From positions 1 to 33,788 of the forward strand of contig JAQWDK010000024.1 of assembly GCA_028705495.1 (NCBI GenBank): a stretch of DNA of 33,788 nucleotides, given 5' to 3'. Source of the DNA: Eubacteriales bacterium (GTDB taxonomy: Bacteria > Bacillota > Clostridia > Oscillospirales > CAG-382). Of this stretch, positions 17,183 to 25,433 are shown one piece after another (position 1 is the first letter of the stretch; each line of letters starts with the position of its first letter). The notes beneath the pieces are model-generated. The model made no database searches, was not told where the DNA came from, and saw only the letters and a program-made list of their open reading frames with translations. A program made the position numbers and the translations under genes.

Positions 17183-17460
17183 TACCTTTTGGAGAAAAAA
17201 ATCAAAAATATTAATTATTATTTTGCATTATGTAAACGAAATCGTTTTTTGAAAGAGTTTGAGTATCAATGCTTTTTTGTTTTTTGCTATTTATTTCCAT
17301 TTTTATTATGTAAACAAACAATCGTTCTTTTTATTACATTTTTTAACACATTTCAATACGCTAAAACCGCACTAAACACGACATCTTGTATTTATTTCAA
17401 ACATATTTGCATAATTCCGCAACATATTGTGCTAAAACTCGATATTTTTACGCAAAAATA
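17183..17460. other. AT-rich gene-free spacer with a paired direct repeat
   Basis: I see no credible gene here. The stretch separates the dcw promoter from the rubredoxin terminator. Its one visible structure is a direct repeat: ATTATGTAAACGAAATCGTT at 17227-17246 and a closely matching ATTATGTAAACAAACAATCGTT at 17305-17326, 78 bases apart. The first copy includes the palindrome AAACGA-AA-TCGTTT. Confidence 0.5.
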
Positions 17461-17494
17461 AAGAAGCGAAAGTTTGTCAAAACCTTCGCTTCTT
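17453..17494 (-). terminator. Intrinsic terminator downstream of rubredoxin
   Basis: A 10-bp perfect stem AAGAAGCGAA / TTCGCTTCTT (17461-17470 and 17485-17494), extended inside by GTTT/AAAC. On the minus strand it is followed by TATTTTTG. It begins about 50 bases after the rubredoxin stop and would also end read-through from the exopolysaccharide operon. Confidence 0.88.
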
Positions 17495-17542
17495 ATTTGA
17501 CTGATGTAATCAGGCTTAAAATAAGAGACCTGCTGTCAACAT

Positions 17543-17707
17543 TTATTCGTCTATGACTTCAAAGTCTTCCTTACCTGCGGAGCATATGGGGCAAACCCAA
17601 TCATCTGGAATTTCTTCAAAGGGCGTGCCGGGAGCGATTCCACCATCTTCATCGCCATCGACTGGATCATAAACATATCCGCAAACAATGCATCTGTATT
17701 TTTTCAT
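17543..17707 (-). CDS. Rubredoxin
   Basis: A 54-residue iron protein for one-electron transfer. The two metal-binding pairs are intact: CIVCGYVYD (C6, C9) and WVCPICSAG (C39, C42). Between them lie the usual [24 protein letters not shown] residues. Length and sequence are typical of free-standing rubredoxins of anaerobes, which pass electrons to rubrerythrin, superoxide reductase or flavodiiron proteins; no partner gene lies nearby. The ATG is preceded by AAAGGAC about ten bases upstream. The gene has its own promoter and terminator but could also be reached by read-through from the upstream operon. Confidence 0.97.
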   Translation of the reverse strand: MKKYRCIVCGYVYDPVDGDEDGGIAPGTPFEEIPDDWVCPICSAGKEDFEVIDE

Positions 17708-17773
17708 CACAAAAACCGTCCTTTCTTTTTTGGATTCGAATTCAAAAATAGAACTCGAATTTCCCTTTTTGTT

Positions 17774-17802
17774 ATTATAAATGTAAATAGAGATTTTTGC
17801 AA
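17774..17802 (-). promoter_or_regulatory. Sigma-A promoter of rubredoxin
   Basis: A -35 box TTGCAA (17797-17802) and a perfect -10 box TATAAT (17774-17779) have a 17-base spacer. It lies directly after the last gene of the exopolysaccharide operon. The ~60-base leader includes a 10-bp stem with one G-T wobble (17734-17743 with 17751-17760) that could be an operator or RNA hairpin. Confidence 0.8.
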
Positions 17803-17827
17803 GTACTATAACAAAGTTTTTGAAAAA

Positions 17828-19261
17828 TTAAGCAATGTTTTTATATACAACGCTAAGCAGTCCGATCTTTTCGTTATCTGATGTGAGATTAATGGCAGGC
17901 TTGTCCGCTTGTGGGTCTACAATCCCGACACAAAGTCTGATATTTTTGTTATCATACTCAGAAAATTTAAAATCGGTAGTTGTGACATAATCGATTCCGG
18001 GTTTTAATTTTGTCAAATCCAACTCAATCTTGACTCTATCGATTACTTCACCAGCGCTGTCGGTAACATAAAGGTATACAGGCCAGTCAAAGTATATGGG
18101 AGCAACTCCGCTGTTTCTCCATGTAAGCTCAAGCCGTGCAGTGTCATTAATAAGGGATTTCTCAAGTACTGACTTTGTTATATTGAACCTATAACCCATT
18201 CTTAAAAGAACCTCATCAATAGATTCCAAAAAATCAGGGTCAGGTGTTTCATCGTCTTTAACCTTTGGAAATTTCGGTCCGAGGAATGTTGTATGGGATT
18301 CTTCAAGCATCTTTTTTGTTTCTTCGAAGTTGTCAATAAGAATCCAGCTCATCTCATAAGAATCAGTGAACTCACCACCGATAGGCGCAGTTTTCCAGGC
18401 TTCTTCCATTGGTACGAGTTGATCATTTTCCTCTGCTTGGTTGTAATCTCCTCCAACGCTCAGCCATTCCTTCCATGATTCAATGCTATCAGGGTTGCCG
18501 AACATATCGTTAAAGAGCCCATAATTGTTTTCTTTAGCAACGATAAACGGCCTTCGCATCATTAGAATTGCGTTCGGGAATGCCTCAGTATACGGGTCTA
18601 TGTATTTTTGTCTTACATTGCTCTTAGGCATGCGTATAATCCCGTCGCTATAGCTCACATGCCACTCACCCCAGTGACCTAAACTTCCTAACTCGATATA
18701 GCTGATAAAGTTATCTCCGGCAAAGTATTCGCCAAGAGCTTTTATTGCTTTCGCGTGGTATTCAATAAACACAGGATTATTGTAATCCGGCGAATAACCC
18801 TTCCTGCCGTCTGAGAATTCATATGATGTCCCATCACCAGTTAGCTCATACAACCAGTCGGGTATGTCCATATGTTCTTCGTCTCGCGGAATATCACATA
18901 CAAAACGAAGAACAGCGTGTTTGCCTGCACTTTTCCAGCGTTCGATGTAATTTTCTTCGACAATTGTTTCAAAATCGAACACTCCCTGCTCCGGCTCAAG
19001 CTCTCTAAAAGTAATATCGATATAAACAAGTGAATTGTCGCCAACATTACTCCTGCTTGTAGCGGATGCGGCAAAACCCATGAGGGGATTTTTATATACT
19101 GCATCAGTAACATTATAGGTTGTGGAAGTCTTTTTACTGAACGCCAGTGCAAAGTCGGTGTTAAAGATAAAAAGCATAGTGAAAGTCGCAAGTATTATGA
19201 TGACAAGGCTGAGGGAGACGATTAAGACGATTAGCTTTTTTCTATTTTTGTTATTATCCAT
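17828..19261 (-). CDS. Membrane-anchored DUF4832 family protein, glycosidase-like
   Basis: A 477-residue protein with an N-terminal membrane anchor (~10-33) and a large extracellular part. The pattern fits DUF4832-type proteins: NPLMGF at 58-63, an acidic/aromatic TIM-barrel-like first domain (FRELEPEQGVFDFE, HAVLRFVCDIP), and the signature YIELGSLGHWGEWH (~188-201). A C-terminal beta-sandwich-like region (~355-470) follows. The two glutamates in the signature resemble glycosidase catalytic acids, but no activity is established for the family as far as I know. The ATG at 19261 has GGTGA five bases upstream and overlaps the DUF4956 stop by eight bases. As last gene of the operon it may trim or bind the polymer; this is inference. 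Confidence 0.75.
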   Translation of the reverse strand: MDNNKNRKKLIVLIVSLSLVIIILATFTMLFIFNTDFALAFSKKTSTTYNVTDAVYKNPLMGFAASATSRSNVGDNSLVYIDITFRELEPEQGVFDFETIVEENYIERWKSAGKHAVLRFVCDIPRDEEHMDIPDWLYELTGDGTSYEFSDGRKGYSPDYNNPVFIEYHAKAIKALGEYFAGDNFISYIELGSLGHWGEWHVSYSDGIIRMPKSNVRQKYIDPYTEAFPNAILMMRRPFIVAKENNYGLFNDMFGNPDSIESWKEWLSVGGDYNQAEENDQLVPMEEAWKTAPIGGEFTDSYEMSWILIDNFEETKKMLEESHTTFLGPKFPKVKDDETPDPDFLESIDEVLLRMGYRFNITKSVLEKSLINDTARLELTWRNSGVAPIYFDWPVYLYVTDSAGEVIDRVKIELDLTKLKPGIDYVTTTDFKFSEYDNKNIRLCVGIVDPQADKPAINLTSDNEKIGLLSVVYKNIA

Positions 19262-19940
19262 AATATTCACCGTCATATTGAATGACTGTCACATCGCTGA
19301 CACCGCTGATTTCATTGATTTTCTCAGTAAAACCAAGTGTGTTGTTGTCTTTGATATATAACTCAAGTGCAAGCTCATACGAATCTTTTCTTGTTGTCTT
19401 AGACTTCAAGCGATATTTTTGCCTGCCGAGAGCAATTTTAATTTTATCAATAGTAAGCTCTCCCGTGTAGTGAATTATAGCTATGTAAACCTTACCCTTA
19501 AATGAGGTCTTTGACATGATAAGAATGATCAAAAACATAATTATAAAAGATATAATTGCAAGAGGATACATTTTTGCTCCCGAGATAATACCTGTTGTGA
19601 TTGCCCAAAACAAGTAGAGAAGGTCGAGAGGGTCTTTTACTGCTGTTCTGAAACGCACAATACTGAGCGCACCGACCATACCGAGAGAAATAACTATGTT
19701 TGTGCTGATTGCAAGTGTTACTGCCGCAGTAATTACCGTAATTCCGACAACAGTTATTGACATCGCGCGGTTATAAACGACTCCTCGGTAGAATTTTTTA
19801 TATACTAAGTTTATAAAAAACCCGAGTATAAGTGCGGTAAGCATAACAAGAACAACTGTTATTGCATAATCTACTGTAAATGTGTTGGCGAAATTTTCGA
19901 GTTCGAGGAACGATTTTTTTATAATATCCTTTGCGCTCAT
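19254..19940 (-). CDS. DUF4956 membrane protein
   Basis: A 228-residue protein with four or five membrane segments in its first ~145 residues. It has the conserved loop GMVGALSIVRFRTAVKDP (~87-104), diagnostic of DUF4956. The C-terminal ~80 residues look like a small cytoplasmic alpha/beta (ACT-like) domain ending in GVSDVTVIQYDG. The biochemical role is unknown. Genes of this family are regularly found next to VTC-domain and CotH-type genes, as here, so the three probably form one functional unit. GGAGAACAAG precedes the start, 27 bases after the VTC gene. Confidence 0.85.
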   Translation of the reverse strand: MSAKDIIKKSFLELENFANTFTVDYAITVVLVMLTALILGFFINLVYKKFYRGVVYNRAMSITVVGITVITAAVTLAISTNIVISLGMVGALSIVRFRTAVKDPLDLLYLFWAITTGIISGAKMYPLAIISFIIMFLIILIMSKTSFKGKVYIAIIHYTGELTIDKIKIALGRQKYRLKSKTTRKDSYELALELYIKDNNTLGFTEKINEISGVSDVTVIQYDGEYYG

Positions 19941-19967
19941 CTCTTGTTCTCCTAATTAAAATGTTTA

Positions 19968-20693
19968 TCAGTACATATTGCTGCGAAGCTCGGTGTTAAA
20001 CGATGCAGTACGCTCGCAGCAATAAGTGTATTTTGAAAAAGCTTGGTATTCGGTCGGTTGTGCGGGTAGCAGCTGTTTTATCAGCTTTGGCAGAAATTCT
20101 GTGAATTTTACTTCCAGTATAAGCTTTCCGGGTTCGAGGACATATATAGACGGTAGATCGGGGTTGAACACATCCTTGGTTAAAAGCGCTGTCGCTCGTA
20201 CATCGTTATCAAAAGTGACGCGGACATCGCCATCTTCGAATATGTATGGTTCCCTCTCGTAGTCGACAATGCATTTTGGACGAAGGACTCTGCTCACACA
20301 CTGGTAATAAAATTCGTGACATAGCCGTTCTTCTCGTTTAAGCAGAAAGTCAAAGCTCCCGTTTAATAACGCTTCCGTCTGTTCCCTGTTTAAAGGAGTA
20401 TCGATTTTATTTATAAAGCTTGCGTTTTTTATTTTACACTCAAGCCTTATTACCTTGTCGCTGTCATCGTAAAATCTGATACGGTATTTTTTACGATGCT
20501 GAACACCGCTTAGCTTGTCAGTGTACGCTCTATTCCAGTAATCATCAAAGTAGATACTTCTAATTTTATATGAACCGTTTTTAGCGTTTTTGTCGAGGTC
20601 CATATAGTCTTTGATGCGATATCGTAGAAGCTCTTTGTCGCCCAAGTTTATTAGATACTTCAGCTCATGCCTGAAAGATTGTTTTTCAGCCAT
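19968..20693 (-). CDS. VTC-domain protein (polyphosphate-polymerase-like)
   Basis: A 241-residue soluble protein made almost entirely of a VTC tunnel domain. The basic and acidic residues that line the tunnel in the family are visible: FRHELKYLI (R8, E10, K12), YKIRSIYFDD, KKYRIRFYDD, IRLECKIK, CIVDYEREPY and LILEVKFTEFLPKLI. In yeast Vtc4 this fold makes polyphosphate from ATP; bacterial stand-alone forms lack the SPX domain and their product is mostly unproven. Here it sits between CotH and DUF4956 genes, so it may act on a phosphate or nucleotide substrate linked to the cell-surface polymer. It begins after a perfect AAGGAGGT. Confidence 0.85.
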   Translation of the reverse strand: MAEKQSFRHELKYLINLGDKELLRYRIKDYMDLDKNAKNGSYKIRSIYFDDYWNRAYTDKLSGVQHRKKYRIRFYDDSDKVIRLECKIKNASFINKIDTPLNREQTEALLNGSFDFLLKREERLCHEFYYQCVSRVLRPKCIVDYEREPYIFEDGDVRVTFDNDVRATALLTKDVFNPDLPSIYVLEPGKLILEVKFTEFLPKLIKQLLPAQPTEYQAFSKYTYCCERTASFNTELRSNMY

Positions 20694-20714
20694 ATGGTTA
20701 CCTCCTTTTTTAAG

Positions 20715-22481
20715 TTATTGATCAAGCCAGATATCGTCACCGTCAACAAAAAATGAAATTATACCGTAATTCTTAATATAATCCTTATCTACATAGTAGT
20801 CAAACGCAGCTTGCGAATAACCGGATTGATTAGTCGCTACTACACGGTAAAAATACTGTCCTTTTGCGAGGGTAATCGGTACATCAATTTCTGGTAATAG
20901 TAGATTGTCTGATTCAAAAATTATTTTGTCAAAAAGATAGCTATCAGATATTTGGAGTTTATAATAAATTTTTTCTTCGTTAAAATCGTATGATGTATCC
21001 CATCTAAATGAAACTTTACCCTTTTCGATTATTTCCGGAGTCCCAAGGAAGAATGGCATCGGTCGCTTTAAGCTCTCGGTATACATTTTATAGTTTACCT
21101 CGATAAGTTTTGGCATTTTATTTAATGTTTCATTTAAAGTATCTTCAGCTTCACGCGCATAAGCAATATCCGGCATACTATAAATGAAAGGCTTTACCAC
21201 TTTGCTATATGCGTCAATTCTTTCCTTCAACATCTCTTCTGTTAATATTTCTCTAAGCTCATTAATTTTATCATCAAGTTTTTTTCGGTACTCCGGCTGT
21301 TTTAGAACTCTCTGATGAAGTACAACTCCCCAATAGTTCGAAATCCCATATTCATGTCCAAAAGCTTCAATAGGCTCTGTCATCCTATCAACATCCCATG
21401 CGCCATCATTATCCCATGAGATAAAATACCATTTTTCGCTGTTTAACGGACTATAAATGAAAAAATTTCTGCTTGTTGTATCTGCGTTTCCGATTAATAT
21501 CTGAAAAGCAAGCCATGTAAAATAGTTCTCTTCGTCAAAATATTTTGTGAAAACTGTGTTTATAGGTAAAAGAGTATTGTTTACATCATCAAGCATCTTT
21601 AAGAACTTTGTATGGTCAGCATTACCTTTGATTTCAATGATATCCTCAAAAGCTTTTTGGTCATATGTGGGATCCGATGATAATTTTAAAGTATCTTCAT
21701 ATCTATAAAATTCAAACATTTCTGCTTTATAAAAGCTACCGTTATTATCAAAAGCATGATTGCGCAGATAACGACCATTGAACTGTTCAACATTGGTGAA
21801 AAGCCCATAATCTACGAATTGACCACCAGTTGTATTGCTCGATGTATCATCTTTTACATATAGGTGTACAAACTGCGTTCTTGCACTAATTGCTCCCGGT
21901 ATATCACGGAGAAGGTCATAAGTTAATTTGTTCCTTATACGTGTCGGATCCCACACATGCTTATTTAAAATTATCGTTCGCTGTTCTCGCCACATCCCTT
22001 TTCCTTGATCTAATTCAATTTTAAATGATTTCTGTGGTGAGGTTGATGTTGTATTACCTCTAACATTAACCCTTGCATTGGGTGCTAATGCATCAAAACC
22101 AAGCATACCCGCAACAGGTCCGTTTTCGTCGCCAACCTGAAGCAGACCTTCAACTGCATATCTATCGATACCTAAGTCATCATAATAAAAGATAGAGTAA
22201 GAGTTAACTTCCTGCCAGGTGTGGTTAGTATTGTCTCCTCTGTTTCCCTCGGAAACAGTGAGATACATTGTTACTACCGAATAATCGTCAGATTTATCAT
22301 ACCAAAGCTCTTTATCAACCACTGTTAGCTCATCATTGTCAATTTTTGTGGCATCCGAATTTGTTTCGAAGGTAGATGAGTTGTCGTTAGACTCGTTTAA
22401 GATATCATTTATATAATCACAGCCTGATAAAACCAGCAGCGTCATAAGAATGATAATAATGATTTTAAATTTTTTGTTCAT
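20715..22481 (-). CDS. CotH-kinase-family lipoprotein
   Basis: A 588-residue surface lipoprotein. The signal peptide ends in the lipobox LSGC (C21), followed by an Asn/Ser/Asp-rich linker. The CotH domain (~90-470) shows the family's RGNTT...KSFKI (~141-154), HVWDPTRIRNKLTYDLL, the catalytic-loop-like GNADTTSRNFFIY (~331-343) and the metal-binding WDNDGAWD (~356-363). CotH proteins are atypical extracellular protein kinases, known from Bacillus spore coats and common in cellulolytic clostridia. A fibronectin-III-like module (~480-575) closes the protein. GGAGG precedes the ATG, and the gene overlaps pelG by 17 bases. The context suggests a role in anchoring or modifying the polymer or its attachment proteins, which is inference. 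Confidence 0.87.
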   Translation of the reverse strand: MNKKFKIIIIILMTLLVLSGCDYINDILNESNDNSSTFETNSDATKIDNDELTVVDKELWYDKSDDYSVVTMYLTVSEGNRGDNTNHTWQEVNSYSIFYYDDLGIDRYAVEGLLQVGDENGPVAGMLGFDALAPNARVNVRGNTTSTSPQKSFKIELDQGKGMWREQRTIILNKHVWDPTRIRNKLTYDLLRDIPGAISARTQFVHLYVKDDTSSNTTGGQFVDYGLFTNVEQFNGRYLRNHAFDNNGSFYKAEMFEFYRYEDTLKLSSDPTYDQKAFEDIIEIKGNADHTKFLKMLDDVNNTLLPINTVFTKYFDEENYFTWLAFQILIGNADTTSRNFFIYSPLNSEKWYFISWDNDGAWDVDRMTEPIEAFGHEYGISNYWGVVLHQRVLKQPEYRKKLDDKINELREILTEEMLKERIDAYSKVVKPFIYSMPDIAYAREAEDTLNETLNKMPKLIEVNYKMYTESLKRPMPFFLGTPEIIEKGKVSFRWDTSYDFNEEKIYYKLQISDSYLFDKIIFESDNLLLPEIDVPITLAKGQYFYRVVATNQSGYSQAAFDYYVDKDYIKNYGIISFFVDGDDIWLDQ

Positions 22482-24009
22482 GCTCTGCCTCCGAATTTAT
22501 ATTTTTGTTTTCTATTTCTTCCATCTTGTCATCGTAGTATTTCCTGCGACTCTTTTGTATGCGTGCAGCTCTTGCTTCAAGCACTTCGCACATTCCTGAA
22601 ATGAAACCTTCTTTTGCTCTCGCAAAGATAGGTTGTTCGCTGAGGGTGTGATACTTTAACTTTTTTACATACACCGCAAGTCGCCAAAATGTTACTATAC
22701 AGAATGCTATACCACCAATAACGAAACCAAAACCGTAGAAGGTCGGGTAATCGTCCTTCAAGAGCCATGTTGAGACATTTGTAAACACACAGAAGAAAGC
22801 TGAGGACATAAGTGCGCCTTTGTTGTCTGAGAAATACAATAATATAAGCATTGTACTGTTCCCGATAGCATAAAATGCGTATCCGACACATAGCACACGG
22901 TATATTCCGAGCATATCTTCTGTAAAGCCGAGGTTGAAATGCTGTATAATAATCGTTCCGATAACAATAAATAGTATTGTCGAAAAAAGCTGTTTCTGTC
23001 CGAGATAGCTAAGTTCATCACGGAGTACCTTCAACATACTGTTCTCAGCGGTATCTATATCGTTTATACTTCCGCGTTCGTTGAAGAGCGCGTAATAGCT
23101 TTTATATCTCGGATAAAACCTAACCTCGACCGATGTTACAAAGTTTACGGTTGTGACAAGTATAGAGAAAAAGGCAAAAAGAGCAGGAACATCATATTGC
23201 GGTGCACCGTAGAACAAGCCCCTAACTTGAACCCCAAGCGGACTGGTCCACATAATTACAAGGTGACCGAAAAGCCCTATTGTAACAAAAGCACCGACAA
23301 ACACAAGAGAAGGATATTTTTCGACCCATCGCAGAAATGTTGATGATGAACCAAAACCCTCGGGAAAGTATTTGTATATAAGACAGAAATACCACGTCGC
23401 AAGTACACTGTAACCGACTATAACCGCAATCATAAGAGCGTTGACAGGGTTCATATCTGTAAATGCAACGAGTGTAAATCCAAGTGCAAAAACAATAATC
23501 AGCGAAACGACGAAGGCTATAAGTATACTTCTATAATCTTTAACAGCTGTAAGATAGGTTGTTTCTGTCCATGTCACTATAAGCACAAGGAACAAAAACC
23601 ACGAAAGTACTTGATAGGAAAACTGAACACCTGAGAAGTATAGAAATATCCCATAAGCAGTACCACCGGTTACAAGCATCATTCCTAAACTTCCGAAAAA
23701 CGAAGGCATGATTGCATGCCGTGTATCGCTGTAGAGCATATCGGCTGTGTACCGTGTCGTTATCATTGTGTAAAAGCTTGTTACCGTCAGTGAAGTAAGG
23801 AGAGCATAAGTGACCATTGAAAGTAAAAGCTCTCGATCATTCTGCATAGCGTTCCCATAGTACATGATGAGGGTCAACCCAAGCAGCAGCACGACACCCA
23901 AAAGCATGGGGCCTGTTGTGACAATGCCTGCATAGCCATAAGCTCTGACTGTTGCCATGAGTCCGCGTTTAGAAAAAAGCTTTTTTAGCTCAAAGCCGAT
24001 GCCTGCCAC
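22465..24009 (-). CDS. pelG: Pel exopolysaccharide membrane protein PelG
   Basis: A 514-residue polytopic membrane protein with about twelve segments. The N-terminus AGIGFELKKLFSKRGLMATVRAYGYAGIVTTGP is a close fit to PelG, the flippase-like (MATE/PST-related) subunit of the Pel synthase complex that works with PelD, PelE and PelF to polymerise and export the chain. The C-terminal cytoplasmic tail is charged and helical. It starts at a GTG after a perfect AAGGAGGT and overlaps pelF by 25 bases, strong translational coupling. Confidence 0.93.
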   Translation of the reverse strand: MAGIGFELKKLFSKRGLMATVRAYGYAGIVTTGPMLLGVVLLLGLTLIMYYGNAMQNDRELLLSMVTYALLTSLTVTSFYTMITTRYTADMLYSDTRHAIMPSFFGSLGMMLVTGGTAYGIFLYFSGVQFSYQVLSWFLFLVLIVTWTETTYLTAVKDYRSILIAFVVSLIIVFALGFTLVAFTDMNPVNALMIAVIVGYSVLATWYFCLIYKYFPEGFGSSSTFLRWVEKYPSLVFVGAFVTIGLFGHLVIMWTSPLGVQVRGLFYGAPQYDVPALFAFFSILVTTVNFVTSVEVRFYPRYKSYYALFNERGSINDIDTAENSMLKVLRDELSYLGQKQLFSTILFIVIGTIIIQHFNLGFTEDMLGIYRVLCVGYAFYAIGNSTMLILLYFSDNKGALMSSAFFCVFTNVSTWLLKDDYPTFYGFGFVIGGIAFCIVTFWRLAVYVKKLKYHTLSEQPIFARAKEGFISGMCEVLEARAARIQKSRRKYYDDKMEEIENKNINSEAEHEQKI

Positions 24010-25412
24010 TTGTCAACTACCTCCTTGTAGTTTTGCAGATAGTTATTTATCATATCCTCATGTAAAAAAGATTGATAAATTCTTCGCTGGCCAACATCAC
24101 CCATCCGTAAACGCTCAGATTCATTTTTGCAGAGAAATTCCATAGCGCTTGCAATTGCCTGCGAATGCATAGGAGGAACACAAATCCCGGCACGACCCAT
24201 GTGGTCATAACCTGTACCGTCAAGCAGGTCTCTGCAGCATCCGACATCAGTCGTTACACAGGGTCTTTTTGCTGCAAGGGATTCCAAAACAGAAAGGGGC
24301 TGCCCTTCGGATATACTCGTTAGTATCGTAAAGTCGATTTGTTCAAGGTATTTAAGAACATTTGTGTTACCAACGATTAAAATGTCCTGGATGTTCAGCT
24401 GAGAAATAAGGTCCTCACACTCATCGCGGTACTGTTCATCGTCCGTATCGCCAAGAATATGGAGTCTTGCATTAGAAACACGCTGTTTTAGTTCATAAAA
24501 CGAATATATCATCGTTTTAATGTCTTTAATCGGGTGAAAGCGAACGATCGCTGCTATATCTATGTAACCGTTATTTATTTTTGCGGGAACAAGCTCAAAT
24601 GCGCGGTAGTTGATTCCGTTGCCGATAACTTTTTGCTTATAGAACGGGCATCCTATTTTTTCCTGAATATGCATTGCTCGTGTAAACAGCGCTGTTACGC
24701 TCGTTGCCTGTGAATAGGCACATTTTGAAAGCATATAGAAAAGCGATATCCAGCTATCCTGGAAATAAGGTTTTACCCAATCAGAACGGAGTATCTCCTC
24801 TTCCCTCTCCCTTGTGTAAATACCGTGTTCCGTAACGACCAGTGGTTTGCTTTTTACAGCACTTGCCATTGAACCAAGCAGACCGCCATATCCTGTAGAT
24901 GTTGAGTGGTATATATCAGCATCAGGAATTTTCTGCTTCATCAAAAACAGCATAGGAAGGAGCATAGAGCGCTGAGTGTGAAAAAATTCGGCAAAGGAAA
25001 TGTATTTGTATTTTTCGCGGCTTATCTCTATAAGTATTTCAAGAAAAAACTCGCTCATTAGAAAAGACATGATACTGACTTGTTTTGTGTTATACAACCT
25101 ATAAAGCACATTCCAGTCGGGTTCTTCACTGTGAATGAGTTTCCTATGTGCTTCAATTTCAGTTTCTGAAAAATGCAGTTGTTTCTTTCCCTTGGTGCTG
25201 AGATTCATCGCTTCATCAAGGAAGACTTCATGAATTTCTTCAACATTTGAAGGGAGTTCGTATTTGAATTTTCCTCTGTTTTTAGCTTCAGCACCGATAA
25301 CCCAAAGCAAAAATTTGTGTTGAGGCATAGCTTGCATATAGCTGTGAATCCAAGATGAAACTCCACCACGGACATAAGGATAACATCCCTCAAGGATAAC
25401 GCAGATTCGCAA
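23985..25412 (-). CDS. pelF: Pel exopolysaccharide glycosyltransferase PelF
   Basis: A cytoplasmic GT4-type glycosyltransferase of 475 residues that polymerises the Pel chain from UDP-sugars (UDP-GalNAc in Pseudomonas). The family start RICVILEGCYPYVRGGVSSWI is conserved. Other family positions are EHGIYTRERE (~195), the donor-site AIVRFHPIKD (R291, K296) and the E-x7-E motif SEGQPLSVLE (E369, E377). I chose the TTG at 25412 because AGAGGTG lies just upstream and it gives the usual MRIC start; a GTG nine bases earlier is part of that ribosome site. It lies 21 bases after the deacetylase gene. Confidence 0.95.
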   Translation of the reverse strand: MRICVILEGCYPYVRGGVSSWIHSYMQAMPQHKFLLWVIGAEAKNRGKFKYELPSNVEEIHEVFLDEAMNLSTKGKKQLHFSETEIEAHRKLIHSEEPDWNVLYRLYNTKQVSIMSFLMSEFFLEILIEISREKYKYISFAEFFHTQRSMLLPMLFLMKQKIPDADIYHSTSTGYGGLLGSMASAVKSKPLVVTEHGIYTREREEEILRSDWVKPYFQDSWISLFYMLSKCAYSQATSVTALFTRAMHIQEKIGCPFYKQKVIGNGINYRAFELVPAKINNGYIDIAAIVRFHPIKDIKTMIYSFYELKQRVSNARLHILGDTDDEQYRDECEDLISQLNIQDILIVGNTNVLKYLEQIDFTILTSISEGQPLSVLESLAAKRPCVTTDVGCCRDLLDGTGYDHMGRAGICVPPMHSQAIASAMEFLCKNESERLRMGDVGQRRIYQSFLHEDMINNYLQNYKEVVDKWQASALS

Positions 25413-25433
25413 GACAAACACCTCTTTTCTTTG

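Noticed and set aside
17177..17461. A 94-codon plus-strand open frame in the AT-rich spacer
   Set aside because: Composition is AT-driven (Phe, Ile, Tyr, Lys), it runs over the dcw promoter and into the rubredoxin terminator, and its ribosome site is too close to the ATG.
22577..22891. 104-codon minus-strand frame inside pelG
   Set aside because: It lies wholly within the well-supported PelG frame and its residues look random.
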